In this document: positions 9,340-18,054 of the stretch, piece by piece
Layout: each line of letters starts with the position of its first letter
Position numbering within the stretch: position 1 is the stretch's first letter
Source of the DNA: Anaerotruncus sp. G3(2012)
GTDB taxonomy: Bacteria > Bacillota > Clostridia > Oscillospirales > Ruminococcaceae
Direction of reading: 5' to 3'
Assembly (NCBI RefSeq): GCF_000403395.2
Contig: NZ_KE159657.1
Location: 147,413 to 211,412, forward strand
DNA length: 64,000 nt
Made by a program: the position numbers and the translations under genes
Notes under the pieces: model-generated
Told to the model about the DNA's origin: nothing
The model's input: only the letters and a program-made list of their open reading frames with translations
Database searches by the model: none

Positions 9340-10411
9340 CCGGGTGGGGGATGGAAGATTGGAGACAAGCATATACAGGGTTTTTGACATCGAACAGGAT
9401 GCAGCGGCGCTCGACCGGGCCGCTGCGTTGCTGCGTGCGGGCCGTCTGGTCGTGATCCCGACCGAGACAGTCTATGGGCTGGCGGCGGATGCGCTCAACC
9501 CGTCGGCAGCATCGGCGATCTATGCGGCCAAAGGGCGCCCGAGCGACAACCCGCTGATTGTACATATCGCGGACCCCGAACAGGCGCGCCCGTTGGTTAA
9601 ACGCCTGCCGGATGCTTATTTTGCATTGGCAGAACGGTTCTGGCCCGGCCCTATGACGGTGATCCTTGAGAAGTCCGCGCGGGTGCCGTACGAGACGTCG
9701 GGCGGGCTGGAGACGGTCGCGCTGCGGATGCCTTCCCACCCGGTTGCGCGGGAGCTGATCCGGCGCGCCGGGACACCGTTGGCCGCGCCGTCGGCCAACC
9801 TTTCCGGTTCGCCAAGCCCGACCTGTGCCGGACACTGTATCCAGGACCTGACCGGCCGGGTGGACGCGATCATAGACGGAGGAAGCTGCACAGTCGGGGT
9901 GGAGTCGACCGTCCTGACCCTCTGCACCGACCCGCCCGCCATCCTGCGCCCAGGTGCGGTCACGCTGGAGATGCTCAGGGAGGTGCTGCCGGACATCCGG
10001 CTCGACCCGGGGGTGTTTGCCCATCTGCCGGATGGGGCAAAGGCCGCGTCCCCCGGCATGAAATACCGCCACTACGCCCCCAAGGCGCGGGTGGTCCTGC
10101 TCTGGGGGACCCTTGTGCAGTTTGCCGCTTATCTCGAGGCGCAGCCGCCCGGGTGCGGGGTGCTCTGTTTTGAGGGGGAACAGGCGCGGTTCGGCGGACA
10201 TCCCTGCGTCACCTATGGGAGGCGGGATGACCCCGTTTCGCAGGCGCAGGCGCTGTTCGGGGCGCTCCGCCGGATCGATGAACTGGGGCTTACGTCGGTC
10301 TATGCCCGGGTGGACAGCCCGGATGGGGTTGGACAGGCGGTCTATAACCGGCTTCTGCGCGCCGCGGGCTTTACAGAGATCAGACTTGGATGGGAGGAAT
10401 CAGCAACGTGA
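9332..10411 (+). CDS. tsaC: L-threonylcarbamoyladenylate synthase, Sua5 type
   Basis: 359 residues. The N-terminal YrdC/TsaC domain (about residues 15-210) contains [31 protein letters not shown] and [13 protein letters not shown]. The remaining ~140 residues form the C-terminal Sua5 domain, so this is the long Sua5 form. It makes threonylcarbamoyl-AMP for t6A37 in ANN-decoding tRNAs. ATG 9332 overlaps prfA by 8 bp; GTG 9344 or TTG 9359 are alternatives with GGGGG upstream. The stop codon overlaps the coaE GTG start. Confidence 0.94.
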   Translation: MPDRVGDGRLETSIYRVFDIEQDAAALDRAAALLRAGRLVVIPTETVYGLAADALNPSAASAIYAAKGRPSDNPLIVHIADPEQARPLVKRLPDAYFALAERFWPGPMTVILEKSARVPYETSGGLETVALRMPSHPVARELIRRAGTPLAAPSANLSGSPSPTCAGHCIQDLTGRVDAIIDGGSCTVGVESTVLTLCTDPPAILRPGAVTLEMLREVLPDIRLDPGVFAHLPDGAKAASPGMKYRHYAPKARVVLLWGTLVQFAAYLEAQPPGCGVLCFEGEQARFGGHPCVTYGRRDDPVSQAQALFGALRRIDELGLTSVYARVDSPDGVGQAVYNRLLRAAGFTEIRLGWEESAT

Positions 10412-11196
10412 ACGAAAGCGGAACGATGGTGGTCGGGCTGACCGGGCAGTCGGGAGCGGGGAAGTCCAGCCTGAGCAGGATGTTTGCCGCGCGCGGGGTC
10501 GAGGTGATCGACGCTGACAGGGTCGCGCGGGATGCGATCGAACAGTCGGCCAACTGCCTGATGGACCTCGTGCTGGAATTTTCTACCGAGGTGATCCATC
10601 CGGACGCGAGCCTGAACCGCGCCCGGCTCGCCGAACTCTGTTTCGGGGACAAAAACAAGCTGAAACGCCTCAATGATATTACTTTCCCGTACATCATTGA
10701 AGCGATTGTGCATAAACTAGAAAACGCGAAGGCCCGCCGCCTGCCGATGGTGGTGCTCGATGCACCCACCCTCTTTGAATCCGGGCTGAACCGCCGGTGT
10801 GACCGGATCATTGCAGTAATCGCCGACCGGGACACCCGTATCGAGCGGGTGATCGCCCGCGACCAGATCAGCCGGGAGGATGCGGAACTGCGGATCAATG
10901 CGCAGAACCCGGACGCTTTTTACACCGGGCGTTCCCATGAGGTTTTGCACAACGATACGGATTTTGCAGCGTTTGAAGCCGCGTTTCTGGCGCTCTACGA
11001 CCGGTTGGAGCGGTCGTGGGAGGACGGGTCCTACCGTCTGCCGCTGGAGCCGCCCGCACCGGCGCCTGCGGAAGAGGAGCCGGAGACAGAACCACCTGTG
11101 ACAGAGGAGCCGTCCGCGGATCAACCGCCGGACGAGAAACCGGAGGAGCCACCGGATAGCGGGGAGCTGGAAGAGCTTGCAGAACAGGAAGATTAG
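10408..11196 (+). CDS. coaE: Dephospho-CoA kinase with acidic proline-rich tail
   Basis: 262 residues from GTG 10408, set by GGGAGGAA at 10392-10398 and overlapping the tsaC stop. The P-loop is GLTGQSGAGKSSLSRMF, with DADRVARDAI for substrate binding and a LID-like RVIARDQISREDAELR. The enzyme phosphorylates dephospho-CoA in the last step of CoA synthesis. The kinase fold ends near residue 205, the usual family length. It is followed by ~55 residues made almost only of E, P, D and A, an unusual disordered extension. The last 20 bp overlap the start proposed for the next gene. Confidence 0.93.
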   Translation: MNESGTMVVGLTGQSGAGKSSLSRMFAARGVEVIDADRVARDAIEQSANCLMDLVLEFSTEVIHPDASLNRARLAELCFGDKNKLKRLNDITFPYIIEAIVHKLENAKARRLPMVVLDAPTLFESGLNRRCDRIIAVIADRDTRIERVIARDQISREDAELRINAQNPDAFYTGRSHEVLHNDTDFAAFEAAFLALYDRLERSWEDGSYRLPLEPPAPAPAEEEPETEPPVTEEPSADQPPDEKPEEPPDSGELEELAEQED

Positions 11197-11785
11197 CCGG
11201 AAAAGGATGTTCTGGCAGAGGGCGGTTGCCTTTTTATGCGCGCTGGTGGGGCTGCTCGGGATTGCTGGCGGCGCGTCCCTGCTGCTGAAACGGGGCTTTG
11301 ATGCGTACTACCGCCGGGCTTACCCGATCCGGTATGAAGAGCTGATCGGTCAGGCGTGCGAGGAGCGGTCACTCGACCCTGCGCTGGTTCTGGCTGTGGT
11401 GCATACCGAAAGCCGGTTCCGGCCGGATGCGGTTTCGTCGGTGGGGGCGCTGGGCCTGATGCAGATGATGCCCGACGCCTACAACTGGGTCCGGATGCGC
11501 CGCGGCGAACCCGAAACCGACGACTTTTCCCCGCTTTTTGATCCCCCGACCAGTATCGACTACGGCACCGAGATGCTTCGGATGCTGCTCGACGAGTTCC
11601 GCACAGTGGACAATGCGCTTGCGGCATACCATGGGGGCTGGGGGAGTGTCAAGCAGTGGCTGGACGACCCGGAGTACGCGCCCGATGGGGAGAATGTCAC
11701 CAACATCCCGTTTGCAGACACGCGCGCGTATGTCGAACGGGTGAACAAAACAATGGAAATCTACCGCCGCCTTTACGGGCTGTGA
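11177..11785 (+). CDS. Membrane-anchored lytic transglycosylase (SLT domain)
   Basis: 202 residues from TTG 11177; ATG 11207 is an alternative that would lose 10 residues. An N-terminal hydrophobic anchor (AVAFLCALVGLLGIAGGASLLL) is followed by the Slt70-type catalytic domain: AVVHTESRFRPDAVSSVGALG with the catalytic Glu, LMQMMPDAYNWV, and DNALAAYHGGWGSV. It cleaves peptidoglycan glycan strands with 1,6-anhydro product formation. It overlaps coaE by 20 bp in another frame. Confidence 0.9.
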   Translation: MQNRKISRKRMFWQRAVAFLCALVGLLGIAGGASLLLKRGFDAYYRRAYPIRYEELIGQACEERSLDPALVLAVVHTESRFRPDAVSSVGALGLMQMMPDAYNWVRMRRGEPETDDFSPLFDPPTSIDYGTEMLRMLLDEFRTVDNALAAYHGGWGSVKQWLDDPEYAPDGENVTNIPFADTRAYVERVNKTMEIYRRLYGL

Positions 11786-11812
11786 ATCAGACAGATATGG
11801 GAGGTATTTCAG

Positions 11813-13222
11813 ATGGAAAATGAGAAAAGTACAGGCGAACTTTTGCAGGAAAAACTGCTGCTGAACCGCAAGAATATGGGCATGACCAACGACGATGACG
11901 CAGAACAGGCAGCCCAGGCGTTCTGCGAGCCGTACAAGGGGTTCCTCGACCGGTGCAAAACCGAACGGGAAGCGGTTTCCGAGATCGTGCGCATGGCTTC
12001 GGACGCGGGATTCCGGGAGTTCAGCCGGCATACCGCCTACCGTCCGGGTGATCGGGTTTATTACAACAACCGCGGCAAGGCGCTCATCCTTGCAACGATC
12101 GGCACCCGCCCGATCGTCGACGGGGTGCGGATTATGGCGAGCCATATCGACTCCCCGCGGCTCGACCTCAAACCCAGCCCGCTCTATGAGGAGGGGCAGA
12201 TTGCCCTGTTCAAAACCCACTATTACGGTGGGATTAAAAAGTACCAGTGGGGGGCGATCCCGCTTGCACTGCATGGGGTAATTGTGAAAAAGGATGGGGA
12301 GACGCTCACCGTTGCGATCGGCGAAGGGGAGGGCGACCCGGTCTTTACGGTGACAGACCTGCTCCCACATCTTGCACAGGAACAGATGAAACGCCCGCTC
12401 TCACAGGGGCTGAAGGGCGAAGAGCTGAATGTCCTGGTCGGGTGCCGCCCGTTTAAGGATGATAAGGCCAGCGAGAAGGTCAAGCTGAACATTATCCGTC
12501 TGCTCAACGAGAAATATGGGATTGTCGAGGCGGATTTCCTGTCGGCAGAGCTTTCGGTGGTACCGGCCTTTAAGGCGCGGGACATCGGCTTCGACCGCTC
12601 TATGATCGGCGCTTACGGGCATGACGACCGGGTATGCGCCTACACGTCCCTGATGGCAGCGCTCGAGGTTTCCGCCCCCTCCTATACGACGGTCACCGTC
12701 TTCGCCGACAAGGAGGAGACCGGCTCGGACGGCAACACCGGCCTGCACTCCCATTATCTGAAATTCTTCATCAAGGATCTTGCATCCGCGCTGGGCGGGT
12801 TCGCGGGCCATGAGGTACTCAGCAACTCCACCTGTCTTTCGGCGGATGTCAATGCGGCATTCGACCCGACCTTTGGCGATACCCTTGAGAAACGCAACTG
12901 CGCCTACCTGAATTATGGCGTTGTCGTAACCCAGTACACCGGTTCAGGCGGCAAATACAGCACCAGCCAGGCGTCTGCGGAATTCATGGCACAGGTGCGC
13001 CGGACGCTGGACGGGGCGCAGGTCTCGTGGCAGACCGGCGAGTTGGGCAAGGTCGATCTGGGCGGCGGCGGAACGGTGGCCAAGTTTATCGCGGCGCTCG
13101 ATGTGGATGTGGTGGATGTTGGGGTCCCGGTCCTCTCGATGCATTCCCCGTTTGAGGTGGTCTCTAAAAACGATGTTTATGCGACCTATCAGGCGTTTAA
13201 GGCGTACGCCTCGGAAGCCTGA
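11813..13222 (+). CDS. M18 family aminopeptidase
   Basis: 469 residues, the normal size for M18 (aminopeptidase I / aspartyl aminopeptidase) enzymes. The start follows GGGAGGTATTTCAG. Metal-site regions are IMASHIDSPRLDLKPS (His, Asp), FADKEETGSDGNTG (Glu-Glu, Asp) and VLSMHSPFEVVSKNDVYAT (His). It is cytosolic, forms large oligomers in the family, and releases N-terminal residues from peptides. Last gene of the operon, followed by a terminator. Confidence 0.93.
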   Translation: MENEKSTGELLQEKLLLNRKNMGMTNDDDAEQAAQAFCEPYKGFLDRCKTEREAVSEIVRMASDAGFREFSRHTAYRPGDRVYYNNRGKALILATIGTRPIVDGVRIMASHIDSPRLDLKPSPLYEEGQIALFKTHYYGGIKKYQWGAIPLALHGVIVKKDGETLTVAIGEGEGDPVFTVTDLLPHLAQEQMKRPLSQGLKGEELNVLVGCRPFKDDKASEKVKLNIIRLLNEKYGIVEADFLSAELSVVPAFKARDIGFDRSMIGAYGHDDRVCAYTSLMAALEVSAPSYTTVTVFADKEETGSDGNTGLHSHYLKFFIKDLASALGGFAGHEVLSNSTCLSADVNAAFDPTFGDTLEKRNCAYLNYGVVVTQYTGSGGKYSTSQASAEFMAQVRRTLDGAQVSWQTGELGKVDLGGGGTVAKFIAALDVDVVDVGVPVLSMHSPFEVVSKNDVYATYQAFKAYASEA

Positions 13223-13285
13223 CGCTCCGTTTTTGGGCCTGTGGTGACAGGACAAAAACGCGGTATGGCATTGCAAACAGACAGG

Positions 13286-13330
13286 CAGAGAACAGGCCGT
13301 TCGAAAGGACAGCCTGCTCTCTGTTTTTGT
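13286..13330 (+). terminator. Terminator of the prfA-M18 operon
   Basis: Stem CAGAGAACAGGC / GCCTGCTCTCTG (one mismatch) followed by TTTTTG. Confidence 0.85.
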
Positions 13331-13522
13331 ATTGGGGCGTGGCTGCATCTTCCGACAAAATAGGAGGAGGCAGGTGTGTTATGCTGTGGATTCATGGGGT
13401 TGAATGAGTGATTTTCTTTTGGTATGGGCGAATAGCATAGGAATGTGTAAAGTTTGTATGCATAACGCACAAAATGAAATCTGGCAATCCGATTTTTTTA
13501 TAGGAAATTTCACAAGAACCTA

Positions 13523-13551
13523 TTGAAAACTGCACCAGAAAATGCTAAAAT
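13523..13551 (+). promoter_or_regulatory. Sigma-A promoter of the glycogen operon
   Basis: TTGAAA (13523-13528), 17-bp spacer, TAAAAT (13546-13551). The predicted start lies only ~15 bases before the glgB start, so the leader is very short. Confidence 0.7.
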
Positions 13552-13573
13552 ACATACGAGGGAGGTGAAGACA

Positions 13574-15580
13574 ATGGCAAAGTCAACGTCAAAAACGCAG
13601 GACAACTTACCATTGTATCTTTTTCATCAGGGTACCAACTATAAATCCTATGAATTTCTTGGTGCGCATCCCTGTAAAAAAGGGAAAGTACAGGGTTATG
13701 TTTTTCGCGTATGGGCGCCGAACGCCGCAGAGGTGTCGGTCGTTGGAAATTTCAACGGTTGGGATCCCGATGCAAATCCAATGGAACTGCTGGAAAAGAG
13801 CGGCGTCTGGGAGCTGATGATCCCCGACCTTGCCCAGTATGACATTTATAAATACTGCATCAAAACCCGGGACGGGCGCACTCTGATGAAGTCCGACCCT
13901 TATGCATTCCATGCCGAAACCGCTCCTGATAATGCCTCCAAGCTCTATGACATCGAGGGATATGAGTGGAAGGATAAGGACTGGTATGACAAACGCAAAG
14001 ACTATAACCCTTATCGCAGCCCGGTCAACATCTATGAACTGCACATGGGTTCCTGGCGCAGGCATGAGGATGGAAACCCCTACAGTTACCGTCAGGTTGC
14101 GGATGAACTGGTGAGCTATCTCAAAGAGATGGGCTACAACTATGTGGAGTTCCTGCCGCTGATGGAATATCCGTTTGATGGTTCCTGGGGATATCAGGTG
14201 ACCGGTTATTATGCGCCTACCTCCCGTTATGGGACGCCGCATGATTTCATGCATCTGGTGGATACCCTGCACAAGGCAGGGATCGGTGTTATCATGGACT
14301 GGGTCCCGGCGCACTTCCCGAAGGACGCCCATGGGCTGTACGAGTTCGATGGACAACCCCTGTATGAATATCAGGATGTGCACAAGCGTGAGCACGCACA
14401 TTGGGGAACCCGCATCTTTGATTTTGGGCGCAACGAGGTCGAATGTTTCCTCGTCTCGAACGCCATGTTCTGGATCGAGAAATACCATGTGGATGGTCTG
14501 CGCGTCGATGCGGTCGCTTCCATGCTCTACCTCGACTATGGCCGCGAGGACTGGGAGTGGATGCCCAATGTCAACGGCGGGCGGGAAAACCTTGAAGCGG
14601 TCGCGTTTTTCCAGAAGCTCAATACCGCGGTGCTGACCGAGCATCCGGGTGCGCTGATGATCGCTGAGGAATCCACCGCGTGGCCGCTGGTCACCAAACC
14701 GGCATCGGTCGGTGGCCTGGGCTTCAACTTCAAATGGAATATGGGCTGGATGAACGACATGCTTTCCTACAATTCGCTTGACCCGTATTTCCGCAGCTAC
14801 AACCACGATAAGCTGACCTTCAGCCTGTTTTATGCGTTCAGCGAAAACTTCATCCTGCCGATCTCACACGATGAGGTCGTCCATGGGAAGTGCTCGCTCA
14901 TCAACAAGATGCCCGGCGAGTATGAGACGAAATTCTCGGGGGTCCGCGCGTTCCTTGCGTATATGATGTCCCATCCAGGGAAAAAACTGCTCTTTATGGG
15001 CTGTGAATTTGCACAGTTCATCGAGTGGAATTATAAACAGCAGCTCGACTGGATGCTGCTCGGCTATGATGCGCATCGTCAGATGCAGTCGTTTGTCAAG
15101 GAGCTGAACCAGTTCTATCTGAACACACCGGCGTTCTGGCAGGTGGAGGATTCATGGGATGGCTTTAATTGGATTTCCCATGACGACAACACCCAGAATA
15201 TCATCGCATTCCGCCGGATCGACGAAGAGGGCAACGACATTGTGGTGCTCTGCAACTTCGCGCCGGTCACCCGCGAAAACTATCGGATCGGTGTGCCGGA
15301 TGCGACCTCCTATGACGAGATTTTCAATACCGACGATATCCGGTTCGGCGGCAGCGGTGTGGTCAACAAAGGCGCGATCCGGGTAAAAAATGTAGCGGAA
15401 CACGGTTTTGACCACTCGATCAGCCTGACCGTTCCGCCGCTTGCAACCATCTATCTGAAAGGGCGGCCCCGCAAGGTCAAACAGGCGGTCAAGCCTGCGG
15501 CAAAGACAACCAGAAAAACCGCAGCCAAATCCAAGCCGGCCTCGAAGGCGCGGGCTGTCAAATCCAAAGCGTCCAAATAA
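13574..15580 (+). CDS. glgB: 1,4-alpha-glucan branching enzyme with basic tail
   Basis: 668 residues from ATG 13574 (GGGAGGTG at 13560-13567). An N-terminal CBM48-like domain (YVFRVWAPNAAEVSVVGNFNGW) precedes the GH13 catalytic barrel. Catalytic regions are VDGLRVDAVASMLYLDY (nucleophile Asp), MIAEESTAWP (acid/base Glu) and ISHDEVVHGK (transition-state Asp). It makes alpha-1,6 branches in glycogen. The last ~40 residues are almost only Lys, Ala, Arg, Ser, Thr and Pro, resembling a histone H1-type tail that normal GlgB proteins lack. First gene of glgB-C-D-A. Confidence 0.95.
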   Translation: MAKSTSKTQDNLPLYLFHQGTNYKSYEFLGAHPCKKGKVQGYVFRVWAPNAAEVSVVGNFNGWDPDANPMELLEKSGVWELMIPDLAQYDIYKYCIKTRDGRTLMKSDPYAFHAETAPDNASKLYDIEGYEWKDKDWYDKRKDYNPYRSPVNIYELHMGSWRRHEDGNPYSYRQVADELVSYLKEMGYNYVEFLPLMEYPFDGSWGYQVTGYYAPTSRYGTPHDFMHLVDTLHKAGIGVIMDWVPAHFPKDAHGLYEFDGQPLYEYQDVHKREHAHWGTRIFDFGRNEVECFLVSNAMFWIEKYHVDGLRVDAVASMLYLDYGREDWEWMPNVNGGRENLEAVAFFQKLNTAVLTEHPGALMIAEESTAWPLVTKPASVGGLGFNFKWNMGWMNDMLSYNSLDPYFRSYNHDKLTFSLFYAFSENFILPISHDEVVHGKCSLINKMPGEYETKFSGVRAFLAYMMSHPGKKLLFMGCEFAQFIEWNYKQQLDWMLLGYDAHRQMQSFVKELNQFYLNTPAFWQVEDSWDGFNWISHDDNTQNIIAFRRIDEEGNDIVVLCNFAPVTRENYRIGVPDATSYDEIFNTDDIRFGGSGVVNKGAIRVKNVAEHGFDHSISLTVPPLATIYLKGRPRKVKQAVKPAAKTTRKTAAKSKPASKARAVKSKASK

Positions 15581-15621
15581 GCAGTTTCTGACTGTATGAT
15601 AATAGAGGGGGTAAATCAACC

Positions 15622-16836
15622 ATGTTTTGCAAAAAGGAATGGATTGCCATGCTGTTGGCAGGCGGTCAGGGCAGCCGGCTTTATACGCTGACCCAAAACC
15701 TTGCAAAACCGGCAGTTCCGTTCGGCGGAAAATATCGGATCATTGATTTTCCGCTGTCCAACTGCGTCAACTCGGGGATCGACACTGTGGGCGTGCTGAC
15801 CCAGTATCAGCCGCTGGTCCTGAATGAGTATATCGGCAACGGCCAGCCGTGGGATCTCGACCGCAGCAACGGCGGCGTGTTTGTCCTGCCGCCCTACCAG
15901 AAAAGCTCCGGCTCCGACTGGTACACCGGCACCGCAAATGCGATCTATCAGAATATCAACTTTATCGAGCGGTATGATCCGGAATATGTCCTGATCCTGT
16001 CGGGTGACCATATCTACAAGATGGACTACGAAAAGATGCTTGATTTCCACAAGGAAAAGGAAGCGGACTGCACCATCGCGGTCCTTCAGGTTCCGCTGGA
16101 GGAGGCGTCCCGGTTTGGCATCATGAATACATATCCGGACGGCACCATCTACGAGTTTGAGGAGAAGCCGCCCAAGCCCAAGAGCAACCTCGCCTCAATG
16201 GGTATTTATATCTTCTCCTGGAAGAAGATGCGCAAATATCTAATTGACGACGAGAGCAACCCGAACTCGTCCAAGGATTTTGGTAAAAACATCCTGCCGG
16301 CCATGCTGGCGGATGGGCAGAAGATGGTAGCATATCCGTTTGAAGGCTACTGGAAGGATGTCGGGACGATCGACAGCCTGTGGGAAGCCAATATGGACCT
16401 GCTCGACCCAAATGTCCCGCTCGACCTTTATGACGACAGCTGGAAAATCTACTCCCGCAACCCGGTCATGCCTCCCCACTTTGTCGCGTCCGGCGCAAAG
16501 GTGGAAAACTCGATGATTACCGAGGGCTGCCACATCAGCGGCGACATTGATTTCTCAATCCTGTTTGCAGGTGTTACGGTAGAGGAAGGCGCAGTCGTGC
16601 ACGATTCGATCGTCATGCCCGGCACAGTGATCAAAAAGGGTGCAGTGGTTGAATACGCGATTGTCGCGGAGAACTGTGTCATCGGCGAAAATGCAGTGGT
16701 CGGTATGCGCCCGGAGGACGCCTCCAACCGCGACGACTGGGGCGTAACCGTTGTCGGCAACGGCGTGGCCGTTGGCGCAGGCGCGGTTGTCCCGCCCAAG
16801 GCGATGGTCGATAAAGATGTTGAGGGGGTGCGCTAA
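15622..16836 (+). CDS. glgC: Glucose-1-phosphate adenylyltransferase, catalytic subunit
   Basis: 404 residues, start after GAGGGGGTAAATCAACC. The nucleotidyltransferase domain has [15 protein letters not shown] and the [16 protein letters not shown] signature. [15 protein letters not shown] carries the metal-binding Asp, and [11 protein letters not shown] the glucose-1-phosphate Lys. The C-terminal part is a left-handed beta-helix of hexapeptide repeats. It makes ADP-glucose, the committed step of glycogen synthesis. Translation is probably coupled to glgD, whose start lies 4 bp after its stop. Confidence 0.96.
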   Translation: MFCKKEWIAMLLAGGQGSRLYTLTQNLAKPAVPFGGKYRIIDFPLSNCVNSGIDTVGVLTQYQPLVLNEYIGNGQPWDLDRSNGGVFVLPPYQKSSGSDWYTGTANAIYQNINFIERYDPEYVLILSGDHIYKMDYEKMLDFHKEKEADCTIAVLQVPLEEASRFGIMNTYPDGTIYEFEEKPPKPKSNLASMGIYIFSWKKMRKYLIDDESNPNSSKDFGKNILPAMLADGQKMVAYPFEGYWKDVGTIDSLWEANMDLLDPNVPLDLYDDSWKIYSRNPVMPPHFVASGAKVENSMITEGCHISGDIDFSILFAGVTVEEGAVVHDSIVMPGTVIKKGAVVEYAIVAENCVIGENAVVGMRPEDASNRDDWGVTVVGNGVAVGAGAVVPPKAMVDKDVEGVR

Positions 16837-16840
16837 GGTT

Positions 16841-17974
16841 ATGACGCGGCAGAATAAAGTTTTAGGAATCGTATTTTCCAATATGCATGACAGCGTGCTC
16901 GGCGAGCTGACCGAGCACCGTACCACCGGCTCGGTGCCTTACGGCGGCCGTTACCGCCTGATCGACTTTGTGCTTTCGGGGATGGTTAATTCGGATATCA
17001 CCGATATCGGCATCATCACCAAGCAGAACTATCAGTCCCTGATGGACCATGTCGGCGCAGGCCGGGCATGGGACCTCGCCCGTAAGCGCGGTGGCCTGAC
17101 CATCCTGCCCCCGTTCGCCAACAACGACGGCGCACATGGCATCTACCGCGGACGCCTGGAAGCGCTTCAGGGCGGTCTGGATTATATCCGCCACAATAAG
17201 GCGAAATATGTTCTGCTCTGTGACTGTGATGTGATCGCCAATATGGACCTGCGCGACTTTATCAACGAGCATATCCGTTCGGGCGCACAGATTACAATGA
17301 TGTGCAAACGCACCGAGGTGCGCGACGAAGCACGCGCCGATACCACGACCCTGACTTTTGATCCTGAGACCAAGAAACTTACCGATGCGATGGTCAATCC
17401 CGAGGTCAAGGGAGAGCAGAACGTCTACATGAACGTGATGATTGCCGAGAAAACGCTCCTTGAGCGGCTGATTTCCGAGGGCAAGAGCCACGACAGTTAT
17501 TCGCTCGTCCGCCACGCGATCCAGCCTTCGATTGGGGTGCTCGACATCCGCGCGTATGAGTTTACCGGCTATACGCACAAGATCTGTGGGATGAAGAGCT
17601 ATTTTGCGGCGCACATGGAGCTGCTTGACCCGGCAGTGCGCGCGGAGCTGTTCCCGGCAGATAAACCGGTATTCACCAAGGTACGCGATCAGGTGCCGGT
17701 CAAATACGGCCTCTCGGCCAAGGTTGGCAATTCGCTGATCGCAGATGGCTGCATCATTAATGGAGAGGTCGAAAACTGTGTGATCTTCCGCGGCGTTAAG
17801 ATCGGTAAGGGCGCTGTGCTGAAAAACTGCATTATCATGCAGAATACCTATATTGGAGACAATGCGCATCTGGAGTATGTCATTACCGATAAAGACGTGC
17901 TGATTAAGGATTCCCGCACGCTGATTGGGTATGAGACCTACCCGACTTATATCTCCAAAGGCAGTGCAATCTGA
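16841..17974 (+). CDS. glgD: GlgD, non-catalytic ADP-glucose pyrophosphorylase partner
   Basis: 377 residues from ATG 16841, with GAGGGGG just upstream inside the glgC end. It is homologous to GlgC but lacks the GGxGxRL loop (FSNMHDSVLGELTEHRTTG instead), while PYGGRYRLIDFVLSGM is retained. This is the typical Firmicute GlgD, which forms a heteromer with GlgC and raises its activity. A C-terminal hexapeptide-repeat helix is present. Confidence 0.93.
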   Translation: MTRQNKVLGIVFSNMHDSVLGELTEHRTTGSVPYGGRYRLIDFVLSGMVNSDITDIGIITKQNYQSLMDHVGAGRAWDLARKRGGLTILPPFANNDGAHGIYRGRLEALQGGLDYIRHNKAKYVLLCDCDVIANMDLRDFINEHIRSGAQITMMCKRTEVRDEARADTTTLTFDPETKKLTDAMVNPEVKGEQNVYMNVMIAEKTLLERLISEGKSHDSYSLVRHAIQPSIGVLDIRAYEFTGYTHKICGMKSYFAAHMELLDPAVRAELFPADKPVFTKVRDQVPVKYGLSAKVGNSLIADGCIINGEVENCVIFRGVKIGKGAVLKNCIIMQNTYIGDNAHLEYVITDKDVLIKDSRTLIGYETYPTYISKGSAI

Positions 17975-17984
17975 TCTTGAAAAT

Positions 17985-18021
17985 GGCAGCGGGGGCGGTA
18001 GACGATGACCGCCCCTGCCTT
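17985..18021 (+). terminator. Hairpin between glgD and glgA
   Basis: Stem GGGGCGGT / ACCGCCCC (8 bp, extendable with mismatches) but without a good T-run. It may be an mRNA processing or partial-termination site. Confidence 0.4.
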
Positions 18022-18054
18022 GCATCCGCAAATCGTTAGGGAGGAAGGAATACC

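Larger units (their letters stand above)
13223..13573. other. Gene-free stretch between M18 peptidase and glgB
   Basis: Holds the peptidase terminator (13286-13328) and the glg promoter (13523-13551). The ~190 bp between is AT-rich; I see no gene or recognised RNA in it. Confidence 0.7.

Noticed and set aside
13607-14806. Long open frame antisense to glgB
   Set aside because: Shadow of the GlgB frame; no recognisable protein and no ribosome site.
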